In this document: piece by piece, positions 20,319 to 33,974 of the stretch
Layout: each line of letters starts with the position of its first letter
Position numbering within the stretch: position 1 is the first letter of the stretch
Source of the DNA: Aralia elata
Taxonomy: Eukaryota; Streptophyta; Magnoliopsida; Apiales; Araliaceae
NCBI GenBank assembly: GCA_034770075.1
Contig: CM068377.1
Location: 70,038,358 to 70,102,357, forward strand
DNA: 64,000 nt
Reading direction: 5' to 3'
The notes under the pieces: generated by a model
The model's input: the letters and a program-made list of their open reading frames with translations, nothing else
Databases searched by the model: none
What the model was told of the DNA's origin: nothing
Translations under genes and position numbers: made by a program

Positions 20319-22160
20319 ATTTGAGGTCTGTAGCATGGCCTAAAGTGGCCATTTATAGGACTAATGTGTAATTGGGGGCAATCGAAGGTTGTCGGGCATG
20401 CGCGTAAGCACATGTAATGCTCCCGACAATGTAAGATGTTGTTCTAAGTTCTAAAACATGAATGTTATGTATTATAATGATACTTAACATTAACCATTGG
20501 GTATTAGACAATTCGAATGGGCGTGCTAAGCGTACGCAATCGCGTGTCACTTGGGCGTTCGAATAGGCAAGTGTGGCGTACGGACGTGCAAACGTCATAA
20601 CGCCGTAACAAGTGTGTATAACCTTGTATAATATTTTGTTTCTAATAATAATGAAACATGATAAAGTGTTATAACCCAATGTATGAGCATGCTAAACGTG
20701 TCGAAAAGAGGCGAATTAGGCGTGTGACATATAAACGTCGAAACGCCATGTAAAGTGTTAATGAACTTAAATAATGTTTCGATTCAAATGAAATGAACAT
20801 TATAAGATATGGGATGGGGTTAATGTAACCAATAAGTATTGATGATAATAAGAGTCGTAACGTTTTCAAACGACGCGACGCCGAGCAATATGAAATAAGA
20901 GTTGTTATATTGTAAACCATTATATGAAGCCTTTTTAGTGGCTAATTGGTATTTTATTGTCAAATAAATTGTGTAGGATATTTGGAGGACAAGCCATCAT
21001 AATTTGGCAAGGAATGCTTAAGGCAAGTTCCTTCAGTAAGTTGTTGACTTGTTTAAATGTATTGATGTACATGAATTGATTGCCAAATCTTCTGCTGTTA
21101 TGTGAATTATATGCGAGCATGATTAAAGTGTGCATAATGTGCAACAATGTGACTATATTGTTCTATGTGGAACTTGAATTATTGTAAATATACAATGTGA
21201 GATGCATGAGGTATGCTATGAGATGCATGATGCATATATATAGATGAATTGCATAAGATTTATAATGCATGAGTAAGATGAATAGTATGAGAATCATGAT
21301 GCATGGATAAAATGCAAACTTATGTGTTACGTGAAGCATGAAATGTGAAAACTGTTAGTTCTTGCTGAGCCGTTGTGCTCATTCTTGCAAAAATAAAACT
21401 TTTGCAGATTTACGATACAATGTGATTACCTTAATATCGCGAGGATAAGGATTAGAGGCGCATGGAAATAGGAAGGTTGCTAAGTGTTCCTTTATTATAA
21501 TTATTTAGCTGCGATGACGGTATATATTATACGTGGATTTGACTGTGTAGACCTTGAGTTAAAAATGAAGGTTATCCATTATAGTAGTTAAGATGTGTTT
21601 ATGTTAGTTATTTGTTATAGTAAACTAGAAGGATGACGATGATGTATAAAAGACATTTTACAATGATTGTTTGGTTATTGAATGACCTTATGAATATTCA
21701 GGAGTTGACTAAATTCAGGATCTGAACCTTATGTTCACACATGAGATATTGTAAAGGATTATGGTATTTATTCAACCTTGATCATAAATGTAGTAGTTAA
21801 ATGTTACGAAACCTGAGATTGAGGAGAGTTTGAGGTATTAATTGTTAATGCTTGTATTGATATGGACTGTTATATATAGTAGGAGTAATATTAAATTTGT
21901 AATGATTATTAAATGATGTATTAATTAAGGTCTTCGTACCTGAGATTAGATGGGAACATGTTATAATAATCTTATAATTACTTTCATGTAATAAGATCGT
22001 GTTTTAGTTATAGTTTCGAGGCCTGGGACGATAATATTTATATTATATCAACGTAAATATTTTTATTATTCCGCAATGAGTTATGGTTAGTATGATGTAC
22101 GAGTTGCATAGTGATACACCGAATCCGAGGTTAAGAAGACCCGAATTTGGGGGCGTCACA

Positions 22161-22802
22161 GTTTCTATCTTCGAAAAATCCTGAATAAATCTCGGATAGT
22201 AGCCCGCTAACCCCAAGAAACTACACACTTCTGTCGGCGTCTTTGGCTGCTCTCAGTTAATAACTGCCTCTACTTTCGCTGGATCTACGGATATACTATT
22301 TTTTTCGATCACGTGTCCCAAAAAGTGGACTCTCTCTAGCCAAAATTCACACTTGAAAAATTTTGCATACAAATTCTCCCTTCTCAAGGTCTCTATCACT
22401 ATTCTTAGGTGTTCAACATGATCTGCCTGTGTTATTGAGTAGACTAGAATATCATCTATGAACACAACTACAAATTTGTCCAAATGTTGCTTGAACACTC
22501 TATTCATTAAGTCCATAAATGCGGCGGGTGCATTCGTCAACCCAAATGACATCACTAGGAACTCATAATGGCCGTAACGAGTCCTAAATGCTGTCTTAGG
22601 TACATCCTCTCCTCTCACCTTTAACTGGTGATACCCCGTTCTCAAATCTATTTTAGAAAAGTATTTTGCCCCTTTCAACTGATCAAATAAATCGTCGATC
22701 TTGGGCAATGGATACTTATTCTTGATTGTCATTTTATTCAACTCCCGATAGTCGATATAAAGCCTTAACGATCTGTCCTTCTTCTTCACGAACAACACTG
22801 GC
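22161..22802 (-). pseudogene. Element B reverse transcriptase core
   Basis: The piece covers IDYRELNKMTIKNKYPLP, DLFDQLKGAKYFSKIDL, the FGLTNAPAAFMDLMN block and the catalytic FIDDI at 22448-22462, then the thumb motifs FLGHVIEK. It is almost open for 190 codons. The left end runs into solo LTR 1, with FLGLAGYY at 22180-22230 preceded by a stop near 22255. The right end breaks at solo LTR 2 within FVKKKD. Both breaks carry 5-bp duplications and no loss of coding sequence. Confidence 0.9.
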
Positions 22803-25800
22803 TGTGACGCCCCCAAATCCGGGTTTCCTAACCTCGAAATTCGGTGATCACGATTCTCAACAACAAACATACTTTCTAACTAAATGCGGAATAATAAACA
22901 TACATTGTTTATCGAATAGAATTAAAGTCTTACAATTCCGGTCCCAAGGTTCTTTAACCTTAACATAACACGTACCCTTAATACAATAAAAGGTTCACCT
23001 AATCAAACAATATTCAATAATAACTAGTACATAGGCACTATCGGGCATCTATTCCTGCACCTTCCATTTTCCTTTGTCTCCTCTAGACGTTTCTGCCTTA
23101 GCTGAAATAAAGATCATGATATAGCAAGGGTAAGCAACTAATTTGCTTAACAAGTATATACACAAGAGATATATCATGATAGAAGGAGGTTTCGCTTTCA
23201 ATGTTCAACAAAAGTATAAGAGTGTGAAGGAACAGGAATTAGTAAACAACAGTTGAATATCCGAATAATTGAATGACAATTACTGAGTGGTTTGAAATAA
23301 CCAAGGACGTTTTCCAAGGTTCTCAGCATGTAAGCTGGACCTCTTAAAAAGTTTTGGTAATCGAGGGGATCAGCCTCTCATACCCCGTGATTTATGCATA
23401 AACACTTAATAACCAACATTAATATCATGCCTTAAACAAGTTTATCCTTTTCTCAGCCAAGAGTTCTTACCACAACAATTTAATAAGAATAGCTTTTAAA
23501 ATACCATTGTCTTAACCAATTTAGACATGCTGGATCTAGCTGATACGAATAGCATAGATCGATCTCATAAACAATTCATACTTGAAAGAACTTTAATTAA
23601 ATTTACAGTTCAATCATAATAGGATAGGAGTTCAATTGCCCAATGTGCGAATCTCAATAATCAGTATAGATGTGAATAATCGACAATAATTATTCACTAA
23701 CATGCTTCGAAAATAATAACTCGAGATTGAGTTAGGGAACTTGCAATAATGTAAGAAGTTTGGGGTTAGGAACTTGCCTGTTTGCTCAGCTACAAATAAT
23801 TCTAGCTTTAACTATTTGGCCTTGAAGAACCTAACATAGATAATGTCGGTCTATCAATTAGTACTGCGTAGTTGTACGCCGATACGCTTACTTATGCTAT
23901 TTATTTAACAATTAAGAAATTCACATAGCACATAGTAAATAAACTATAGCAAATTTTATAAGACACTTAATTGACTTTTAGGTTGATGGTTTAAATAAAT
24001 CAACCATGTATCCCTTAAGTAATAAACACTTATTAATCCCTTAAACAATTAATTATAATTGTTTAATTAATTAACATTACTTTTTCTTAATCAATATTCA
24101 TTTATTAAACCCTTAAACAATTAATTATAATTGTTTAATTAATGAGCTATTTAAACTCTCTCTATTTTATTAACTCTTTCTTCATTTAGTAGTAATTCAT
24201 TAATTTAGTTATTAATAATAGTAATTAATAACTAATTATATTCACTTATTATTCAATTATTAATTAAATAATAATCGAATTATAAATTTTAGTTGTCTTT
24301 AATTATTATTTAAGATTAAATAATAATTAATTAGGTTTGTTTATTATTTAAAGTTAATCAGAGAAATAAATAATTAATTAGTAACTATGAATTATCTTTA
24401 GTTATTATTTAATAATAATTAATAACTAATTAGATTTATTTATTATTTAAGGTTATTCAAATAATAGTTAATTAACAAGTATGAATCACCTTTAGCTATT
24501 ATTTAATAATAACTAATTAAGTTTATTTATTATTTAATGTTAATCAAATAATAAATAATTAATTAATGAGTAATAGTTATCTTTAGTTATTATTTAATAA
24601 TAAATAATAACTAATTAGATTTATTTATTATTTAAAGTTAATTAAATAATAAATTAAAAAAATAATTAAATAAACAATTTGCTATACATGGAGCATATAG
24701 AGCTATTATTTTATTACTGCTTAGTCATACTTAATTATTATCTAGTACTAATTAAATAAAAATTAAATATTTAGTATCTTTATTTGATGAACGATAAGTA
24801 ATTACTTTATTACTCTATTCATACTTAATTATTATTTACTATTAAATAATAATTAAATATTTACTAACTTTATTTATTATTCATTGATACATGATAAATA
24901 ATTATTTTACTAATTTATTCATATTATTTAACATTAATCAAATAATAGTTGAATATTTATTATCTTTATTTATTATTTGTTTTTAAATAATAAATAATTA
25001 TTTGATTGATTTTATTTATTAGTTATAATAACAAATTAATTCACAAGTATAATATTAGTTTCAAATTAATAACCAAATTTGAGTTAATGATAGCACAAGT
25101 AGTACATCAAACCCTACAACTTTCATTTCAAGCTAACAAAATTACCACCCAACACAACAATACCCACTGTTGGGGTTTATAACCCAAGCTACAATTAACA
25201 CCAACACTGATTTCACAATCCATAATCAGCCCCAACCATTATCACATTAAAAGAAAAGCCCCATTTGATTTTATAACCATGTTACTGACAGCAAAATTAA
25301 TACCAAATAAAACTCAGTTTGATTCAGGCATTACAGTTCCTAAAACACAACATTAATCTATTCACAGTACAGACTCAAACTGTCAGAATTCATCTATTCC
25401 AGCGTTCCAAAAATCAATACCATACGGTATCGGCACAACCCAAGCAATTACCAAAACCATTAACCCAATACAGAGAAACATTTAATCCAATACATAGGAA
25501 GGTTTCAATTTAATTGCAATACTTAGAAACGAAATACCCAGCACAGAAGGAAGAAAATAACAGTACAACAATACCAATCCTACTACCGAAGAGTGAAACT
25601 TATACAAAACCTATCATAAAACTATCATAGTACAAGCAATGCCCAGGAACAAATTAATTCAGTACAGAGATCAAAAAAAAAAATCAATTCAATACCGGAT
25701 TTTAAGCCCATAAATTATCTTTACAATGTCTGAGCTTTACACCAGAACAATCGCAATAGTATACCATGTCTAACCTAAATCAAACAATTCTATTACAGTG

Positions 25801-26940
25801 ACTTAGAAATCCCTGGGTTATACCTTAATATCGTTTGATTTGCTACCTCCCTTCTTCTCCCAATTCGCCGCCGACTGGACAATAGATTTCTCGTTCTCTC
25901 AAATTCGTCTTACCAAATCGGCAGCTAGCTAAGATTTATGCCTCAATTTATAGCAAGACATTTGCCCCAAACAGTTGGGTATTACCTTGATAGGTCAGTC
26001 AAGGACCGATGGTCGGAGGAGTAGCTACCGATTGACGTCTCCCATCAAGTCTCGTCCATCACAGCTAGCACCGGCCGAAATCTTGAGCCGTGTGCGCCAC
26101 CAGTCGCGTCGCCGGAAACCCGGGACCCTCGGTCCGTTTGCCAACCTCCCGGTCGCTCCTTCAACCCTTGGTTAGCCTGCTGGTTACTTCAATCCGTCGC
26201 CGGCGTACGCCTGGCGACCCCTTTCTCCCGTCGCTCGCTCTGTGGCCTGAATGATTGAAGTTTTGCAGCGTTTAGTTTTGTTCCGATTTGAGGGGCCTAG
26301 GGTTTGGTTTTTCCCCCTTTTTGCTCGGTTACAATTGATTTGAGAGCATGGATTCGATTGTTTGGCTCGGTTATCCCAAATACATCCCAGCAATTTCATT
26401 TTTCCCCCAAATAAATTAGACCGACCCAGTTGCAATTGGTCTAATCGAGTGGACTAACCCGGCTGGAAAGAAGGGGAATGGCTCAGCCCATTTGTTTCGG
26501 CCCACAGAGAAATAGAAAGGACATTGGGCTCAATTAAAATTTGGGTTCAAACCAAATAAAAATAAAAACAATGGGTAAATCTAAATAAAAGAAAAAAAAT
26601 GGCCCAAGCTAAATTATCCACATTGTATTTCTAATTAAATAACTAACCCAATTAATTATTTATTTAAATATTTATTTTAACCAAAATTCTTAATCCGCTA
26701 ATGATAAAATTATTATTTAATTCCCCAAATTTTCTTGCAAATAAATTCTTTAGGATTACTTACTAATTTATTTAAACTCTCAGTGAGTCCCTTTAATGCA
26801 CAGGAATTTATTGGACCACGTATTTATATAATTAAATAATAATACCCACATGGATCCAATTAAAATCGTAAAATTAGATAAAACGAATTTCACATATTGA
26901 AATAATTCAATACAATGTTTAGAAATTCCTGGACATTACA
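22803..26940 (-). mobile_element. Solo LTR 2 (4.1 kb)
   Basis: This is a single LTR of 4,138 bp. On the minus strand it starts TGTAATGTCC and ends GGGGGCGTCACA, with perfect TSD CTGGC at 22798-22802 and 26941-26945. It has no coding content. Size and end sequence match solo LTR 1, but the body is largely different: an A+T tract at 23990-25060 contains tandem repeats, and a GC-richer block lies at 26030-26230. It splits the RT of B. Confidence 0.85.
24334..24660. repeat. AT-rich tandem repeats in solo LTR 2
   Basis: About four imperfect copies start at 24334, 24433, 24520 and 24618 with TTTATTTATTATTTAA, giving a period of roughly 87-99 bp. Each is followed by a GTTAAT-AAATAAT run and a CTTTAGTTATTATTTAATAA stretch. 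Weaker copies continue to about 25010. Confidence 0.7.
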
Positions 26941-28783
26941 CTGGCGCTCTCCATGAAGACACACTTGGTTGGATATACTTTTTATCTAACAATTCTTGCA
27001 GTTGAATCATCAACTCCTTCATCTCTACTGGCACCATCCTATATGGTGCCCTTAAAACTGGTGTCGTTTCGGGCACTACATCTATTACATACTCAGTCTC
27101 TCTATCTGGTGGAAGTCCTGGCAATTCGTCTGGAAATACATCCGCGAATTCATTCACGATAGGTATTTGCCCCATTTCGGCTCCCTCTCACTGTGTATCA
27201 ACAACATTGCACAGATAACCTATGCACCCTTTTCTTAACAGCTTCTTGGCTTGTATCATCAATAGGAAACACAAATGTCTAGGCTATTTACTACCGTAGA
27301 ACACTACCTTAGACTGCTTCGAAGTCTGAAGGTTTACGCTCTTCTTCTGGCAATCGATCACTGCCCCATGGTTAAACAACCAGTCCATCCCCAGTATTAC
27401 GTCAATTTCACCCAGTTTAATCGGAATTAATCTACCGATAACTTACGCCCTCTAATTTCGATGCAACAATTGCTATGAACATGTTCAACAGGAATTACTT
27501 CCTTATTCGCAACTTCTATGTTTAAGGGAAACTCTAGTTTCTCCAGAAGTAAGCTTAAACATTAAGCAAATTCACATGATACAAAAGAATAGGTCGCACC
27601 CGAATCAAACAACACATATACATTAATATTATTGATCGGAATGATACCTGAGACTACGTCTCCCGATGCTACTGTATCTTAGACCATCATATTGAAGGTC
27701 TGGGCTGTTGGCCTACTTGGTGGAGCTAGACCAGTCATAGTCAGCTTGCCACTGCTATTCCCATTGCTTCCCCCATTTGTCCCCTTCTTTGGGCAATTTC
27801 TTGCCATATGGTTTGTCGCTCCGCAGACAAAACAACCGCTGTTTTCATTCGGGTTGGGGCAGTTAGGAGAGATGTGTCCCTCCTGCCCACAGTTATAGCA
27901 TGACGTCTTCCCCTTCAAGTAGACCCCCACCTGATTCTTTCTGCAAGTCTTACATAGCTCTACCCTCTTCTTTGGGTCTCCTGGTTTAGTTCTGGTATTC
28001 CTAGAATTGTTGCACTTCCTCTTCTGGCTACCTCCGTTTCCTCCACTTCTGCTAGCTCCATCGGCCTTTCCGGCCCCATCACTCTTATTCTTGTTCTTTA
28101 TCTCCTTATTATAGAGGCTCAGTGCCTCATTCCCTCCTTCGGCTATGATAGCTTTTTCTAGGATTGATCCAAACGAACCAATCTGCAGTAGAGAAATTTA
28201 TTATAGAGCTAGGGTTTCAAGCCCTGCTCGAACCTTCTCGCCTTCCTTTCCTCAGTGTCCACTTGGTGTGGAGCAAATTGAGCCAGCTTATTGAACTTGA
28301 CAGCATATTGGGGTACTGTCAGGTTCTCTTGTTTTAGTTCTAAGAACCGTATCTCCATTCGGCTCTGCATGCTAGTGGGAAAGTAGTTCTCGAAATATAA
28401 CTCCTTGAACCTCTCCCATGCGATGACTCCTTCTCCAGCCCTATTCTGGTTTGCTTCCCACCAGAAATTAGCTTCCCCCTTCAGTAGGCAGGTAGCAAAA
28501 GCAGTCTTTTGTTCCTCTCTGACTCTGGTGATAATGAACGCCTTTTCTATTTCCTTTATCCAGGATTGAGCCTCTATAGGCTCGGTGGTCCCACACTCTT
28601 AAAGTCCTTAAAGTTAGTTGCCTGAGCAATCGGAGGGTTCACGGGTACTCCAGTAGGAGCTCTATTTAAGGCACCTACTAGTAAGTTAATGAACTGCTGC
28701 ATAGGGTTTACTTCCTCCCTATCCTCAGCCTCCGTCTCTCGCTGTTGGGTTCTTCGTCCCCTAGGTCTTCCTCTTGGCGGCAT
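26941..28783 (-). pseudogene. Element B gag, protease and RT N-terminus
   Basis: The start is MPPRGRPRGRR at 28783, just after an AT-rich leader. Gag core motifs lie at about 28270-28600. Intact zinc knuckles CYNCGQEGHISPNC and CFVCGATNHMARNC follow at 27780-27900. The protease DSGAT site is near 27599-27607. RT N-terminal motifs (DELPGLPPDRE, RMVPVEMKELM, KKYIQPS) end at the solo LTR 2 insertion. In-frame stops and frameshifts occur between gag blocks and after the protease. The knuckle here reads GQEGH, without the TAG seen in A and F. Confidence 0.87.
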
Positions 28784-29062
28784 TTTCTGTTGAATAAATA
28801 ATGCCACTATTAATCTATTATTCTCCTTCAAGTATTTTTATTGACTACTAACATATACACATACTCATCACAAAGCACATTTAATAAATAACACACTTAT
28901 ATTAATATGCTTCATATTTCATGCATCTTACAACACATAGCTTCTGCTATTCGCATACTATCCCTCTATTACTAAAAAGATGGGATTTACACAAGATAAG
29001 CCATTACTTATACAAAATTTAGGATTTACATCCTTACAAGTACATATCTAGACCTCGTCTAA

Positions 29063-29669
29063 TCACTGAACTAGATCGCGCCTAATGGCATCAGCATACT
29101 CGTCATCTGCTATGGCCAGCACCAGTCCCCTACTAATGGTGTGCCTGGTCTAGCCCTCCTCTGTTGGGTAATATGTTACCCTACGCTGAAATCGCCCATG
29201 CGACGACCTAAACGCATAGTTAGACCTATCGGTCCTCACCTTCTTAGTCCTAGCCTCTTCTTCCAAGTAATGGGTCTAATCTTCGGCCCTGATCCTTTCA
29301 TCGATCTATGCCTCCCAGTCAGACTCTATCTCCTACCTCTCTGCCTGGAGATCTTGCACCCTCGCCTATAAGGCTTGAACCCTGCCTCTTAGTACTATAT
29401 TCCTGTCAAGTACCGCCCTAAACAGATTATTCATGTCTGTCGGCGACTTCCTCCTCTTCTGAAGGCACAACATCTGATGATATATCGTCTGCTTCCTCCT
29501 CATGCTCAGACGGATCCTCCTCAGTGGGATCCTCCTCCGAATCTTCCTCCGGGTCACTTTCCATTGGAGCCTCAACCTCCTCTACTAGCTCAGGTGTTCG
29601 CTCGGGTGGAGCGATCAGCTCGTCGCTCACTACGTGAATGTCTCTATATTCGGGTTCTCCTCCTGACAT
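29063..29669 (-). pseudogene. Extra ORF upstream of gag, element B (ORF0)
   Basis: This frame begins MSGGEPEYRDIHV at 29669 and is open for 80 codons. The middle is dominated by acidic repeats (MESDPEEDSEEDPTEEDPS). After a stop near 29427 the sequence continues as a broken arginine- and glutamate-rich part to a stop at 29063-29065. Position, the RDIHV motif and the ESDPEED stretch match the ORF0 of A and F, though the rest is much diverged. The total length is not a multiple of three, so a frameshift is present. Function unknown. Confidence 0.6.
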
Positions 29670-29887
29670 CTACAATCCAATTTACTAACTCGATTAGTAC
29701 ATAACAACAATGTATAATTATTATCACATAACAAATATAGTTTATTTTAAGTTTACTTTTAGTTCTTTTGATGAATTTCCTCAATTCACCCCTTAACAAC
29801 TTTAATTGAGTTCATTTACTAACTTTTTCACTTTCTCTACGGTCATATTCCTAAGGTTTTCTCCAACCTAAGGTTTATAATCTATTA

Positions 29888-29899
29888 GCTCTGATACTA
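29888..29899 (-). other. Primer-binding site, element B
   Basis: On the minus strand TAGTATCAGAGC lies three bases inside the 5' LTR end and matches initiator tRNA-Met with one mismatch. It fixes the orientation of B. Confidence 0.85.
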
Positions 29900-31239
29900 A
29901 CCTGTGACGCCCCCAAATCTGAGTACCTCAAACTCGAGTTCGATGCTCCACGGTACATCCCATTCAATACAACATAACAGACATAAATGTAATTATTATA
30001 TTATTATAATACGTCTTACTCTTAGTCCTAGGTTCTATTACCATAACATCATTCCAAAATTTAATTATGTCTTAATATTACATCAATACCATACTATTAT
30101 AAATAAAGTACTACGTCACCTAGACATTCATCTTCCCCTTTCCTTTGTCCTTACCAGAACCTTCAACCCGCTCGGGCTTAACTGCAATATTTAATATAAA
30201 GCAAGAATGAGTATTTAATTTCCCAACAAGTATAACAGTTGAATAAGAACATTATCAAGAATCATATCGCTTCTCTTTAACAACTGAACAATAGTTGTAA
30301 GATATTTCGAATAAATAGGAACAATACATTGCTTTCGTTTGAAACATTTTCAAAACGACATACTGAGTGGTCATAAGACCTAGAACATTCTTTTGCTTAC
30401 TATAAAAGGTTTAACAGTAATTCAACTGTACAACCATATGACTTACAAGCACTTCTAAGTGATCAGCTTATTGTACTCTATGTTGATCAACACTCTAGCT
30501 GGAAACGACTATATGCATTTTTTTAGGCGCTTCGATGCCTTGTCAGAATAACTGACTAAAATTGCCCCTAATATTAGGGTTGTTCATCTCATTCATGCCT
30601 CGGAATCCTAACCAAAACAATTCGGTTGGATAGCTCTACTTAACACCAATAACATTTCAAGGATTTATTATCAAATCAATAAAACATTTCAATTTGTCTA
30701 GCCAAAACAAATGGCATCGACGCTTTTCATAAACAGTTCATGCATAATTGAACTTGAAAGCTTCAACAATTTATGTCATATCATAGCTCGAACACTTGTG
30801 CGAATACTAAATATTTACATAAGTAAGGAATTTACACAATCAAGTATGTATTGCATAAATTGGAACTTCAGAACATCAATCACATTCATAAGAAAACTTG
30901 CCTCTTGCATTTGCTAATAACTCGACGTTAATCGTCCTTCAAATGTCCTACACATTTAAGTACGTAACCACATCCCAATTAGCCACATAATGGACACCAA
31001 ACATTGGGTTACACTACTCCATAATGGTTCATTGTAATTAGAAACAGAATATTAAACAAGGTTATACACACTTGTTACGACGTTACGACGCTTGCACGTA
31101 ATAATCTATTAGACTTCTACTTTAATTCCAATTGGGCTTTCATAAAATACCACACTTGGATAATTAACTCATCGCATTAACGATTTGACGAAATTAATAA
31201 AAGTCGAAAAATCGAAAAAGACATTTTTGGCGTGAATAG

Positions 31240-33974
31240 TGTGACGAACGATAATTTTGTAATTTAATTTAAATATTTATTGACTTGAATAAATATTTTT
31301 TGATGATTTGATTGTTGAATTAATTGATTAGTGGATGAAATTGTGGTAGATTAATTTAATTATATGTGTTACATTAATTAAATTGATGTGGAAGATTTTT
31401 ATATTTAAAGTATGTGTTTAATTGAATTTATTTGATTAAATACATTATTTAAATAAGTATAATGTTAAGTATAATGTTATTTCTAATTAATTTAATATTA
31501 ATTATAGATTTAATAATTTGTCATTTTTAATAAAGGAGAATTTTATTTATGTGACTATGTGATTTAATGTAGTATTATTCTATTTTTTTTAATTGATTTA
31601 AATGAGATTATTTAGTTAATTTAAATATGCGACATGAACTATATTATAAGTAATTTATTAAAATAAACCAAAAGGAACCTCTTAAAGACTAACCAAACGG
31701 TGCCTTAAGGGGGGTTGGAGTCAATTAACCCATTATGGGATTAACTGACATCCATTTTGATTCAGTTCTTTATTACGTGTTTTAGTTCATCAGTTTCTAA
31801 ATATTAAACCAGAGAGAAAACTTGAAAGAAAAAGAGAGAGAATTGAGAGGAATTAAAGAAGTGAAGAAGGAAATCTTTTCATTTAGTTGCATAATCTAGC
31901 ACCAAACCAAAGATAATTCTTAAATTTAACCTTTAAATTATGTTTTCTTAATTTTCTCCATGAATGTATGTTTTTGAGTTCTCTGTAAACCAAGTTTTAT
32001 GGCTAAATTTTTATAAAATGATGAGATGTTTGAAAGCATGTATAAACATATTTTATATGACGTATATGTGATTTAGACTAATTAAATCCATGAAATCGTG
32101 TTTATGTTACTGTACTAGAATTTACAGAGTAGTTACATATGAATATGAACAGTATGTATGAAATTGATGTCTATGTTGCAAGTTAATCGGTTAAATTGAT
32201 AACTAATTGTGTTTATGCACGTAAAAAGGGAGAAAACAATGATTAAACGGTTAGATTTGGTTAACAAACGAATTTACAGCGATTAATTTTGTTAACTGTA
32301 TCAAAACTTGATAATAAAGTATGAACAGTTAAATTTTAGCCTTTAATTGGGTTGTTTAGGTTATCTGTAATGTTAAAATCACTGTTTGTGGAATGGGTTT
32401 TGATTTCATACCATTTGTGATGAATGGGTAGTAATTTAATCGGTTAATTGTGAAAACTTTGGCCAAATTTGGCATTTTCCTATGTTCTTCGCGAACTGCA
32501 GGAACTGACGTTTTGGTCCACCGCCCCGGCGGTGGAAATGTACTAGAAGTAACGCCCCGGCGGCAGGCGAGTCCTGGTGGTAGAAATGAACTATATTTCC
32601 TACCCCGGCGGTAGTCTCGCCCCGACGGTAGAAATGTATTACATTTCCCGCCCCAGCGGTAAGCTCGCCCCGGCGAGGATTTTGTGAAGACACCCACCGC
32701 CCCGACGGTGGAACAAAAAAAAGAGTAAAAAGATGAGAGTAAAAATTTTCTTCTTTCTTTGAGATCATGTTATGTTATCGTAGACATATCTAAGACTGAG
32801 GCTAACATGTTAATTGAGATATTAAAATGAAAATTTGATGAGAACAAATCCTGAGTTGTTTATAATACTGTAACTAATTATTGTTACTACTTTATAAACC
32901 GAATGTATAGGTTGATTAAATAACGTGAGTCTTAATTTATAGTCTACGCACGAGGCAAGTATTTTATCCTTACTTTTTACGTTTACGCAAGTTCCTGAAC
33001 TTAATTCTCTTATCATATATTTTTCGTAATGCTATTACTTACTCGAGCAAGTTATTATTTCTATTCCATTCAATTTCATAGATTCAATGAGACGTTTTAA
33101 ATTCCTCTTTGTAATGCTTCAGTTATACAGAACTTATTCAATTGTACCTTTTGTGAGATTTAGTTTTTGATTCTCGAATTACACCTTTCGAACCTTGATT
33201 GACTAGCGAACCCTTATTGATTCGACTAGTCCATAGTTGATGAGTGTTCTAAATTCTAAAAACGTTATTGAGATAAATCCAAACCAAACTTCCTTTGGTG
33301 CGGACTCCGATGTCAAACTGAGATGAACAACCCTTATACAGGGGATTTTATTTACGCGTTAGCGTTAAGATGTTGTGCACATACATGGTACAAAGGGCTG
33401 ATCTCCCTGAGTACAAGAAGTAAGGTCCATATAGTCTTATGGCTGTTAAAGGTTTAAGGTAGAAATACTAATAACCTGGGACATAGTTCGTGGTCTTAAG
33501 ACCCTCAGATGTTCTTTTGAATCTTGTCTTACATTCTTGACTCAAAAGCTGAATCTTCGATTATTTAATATCCATTGATTATTTCGCATGTTATTATTAT
33601 TGTTGTTGTTGTACTTGCTGGGCAATCATTGCTCACCCTTACATAATAACATTGCAGCTAAGGTTGAAAGAACTGATGAGCCATCCACTAGTAAGGGCAA
33701 AGGAAAAGCAAACAAGTGATGAAGACTTGTTATATTTGTTTAAATGATGTTTATGTAATAGACTTAAGTATGTTTTCCACATTAATGTTATGTTAAGGTT
33801 AGATGACCTGGGATTTATTTATGAATGATGTTGTAACCCTTTAATGGGAGATTCCTATTTTAATTAATAGTATTTCCATTATGATTGAATGGGTAGTTAG
33901 ATGTGATGTGATGTATATGGATAGTGAACACCAAATCCTGAGGAAATGAAACACCCGGATTTGGGGGTGTCACA
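31240..33974 (+). mobile_element. Solo LTR related to element A
   Basis: This is a single 2,735-bp LTR, TGTGACGAACG to GGGGGTGTCACA, with perfect TSD AATAG at 31235-31239 and 33975-33979. It is collinear with the A LTRs throughout, including the dyad at 31720 and the conserved 3' 700 bp. The GC cassette has different hairpin words. It sits in one of the GTGAATAG motifs of the B 5' LTR. Confidence 0.9.
32518..32710 (+). repeat. GC-rich inverted-repeat cassette, A-like solo LTR
   Basis: It occupies the same location as the A cassette, after TTCTTCGCGAACTGCA. The first unit is CCACCGCCCCGGCGGTGG (8-bp stem, CC centre) and the last is CCACCGCCCCGACGGTGG. Intermediate units use CTACC...GGTAG and one CTCGCCCCGGCGAG. 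The spacers also differ from A (GAAATGTA in place of GAATTTTGTGAAG) except after the CTCGCC unit. Confidence 0.82.

Larger units (their letters stand above)
18012..22160 (+). mobile_element. Solo LTR 1 (4.1 kb)
   Basis: This is a single LTR of 4,149 bp, TGTAACAACCC to GGGGGCGTCACA, with perfect TSD GTTTC at 18007-18011 and 22161-22165. No primer site, coding region or second LTR is present, so it most likely arose by LTR-LTR recombination. From 18208 on it resembles the B LTR (TGTAACGATCGCG), so its first ~196 bp are an extension beyond the B LTR start. It contains a tandemly duplicated segment and a GC-rich inverted-repeat pair with the conserved antisense module. It interrupts B between RNase H and RT. 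Confidence 0.85.

Noticed and set aside
18012..22160. Complete element with two LTRs at solo LTR 1
   Set aside because: The exact 5-bp duplication sits directly at both ends of one LTR, and no primer site or coding region lies between.
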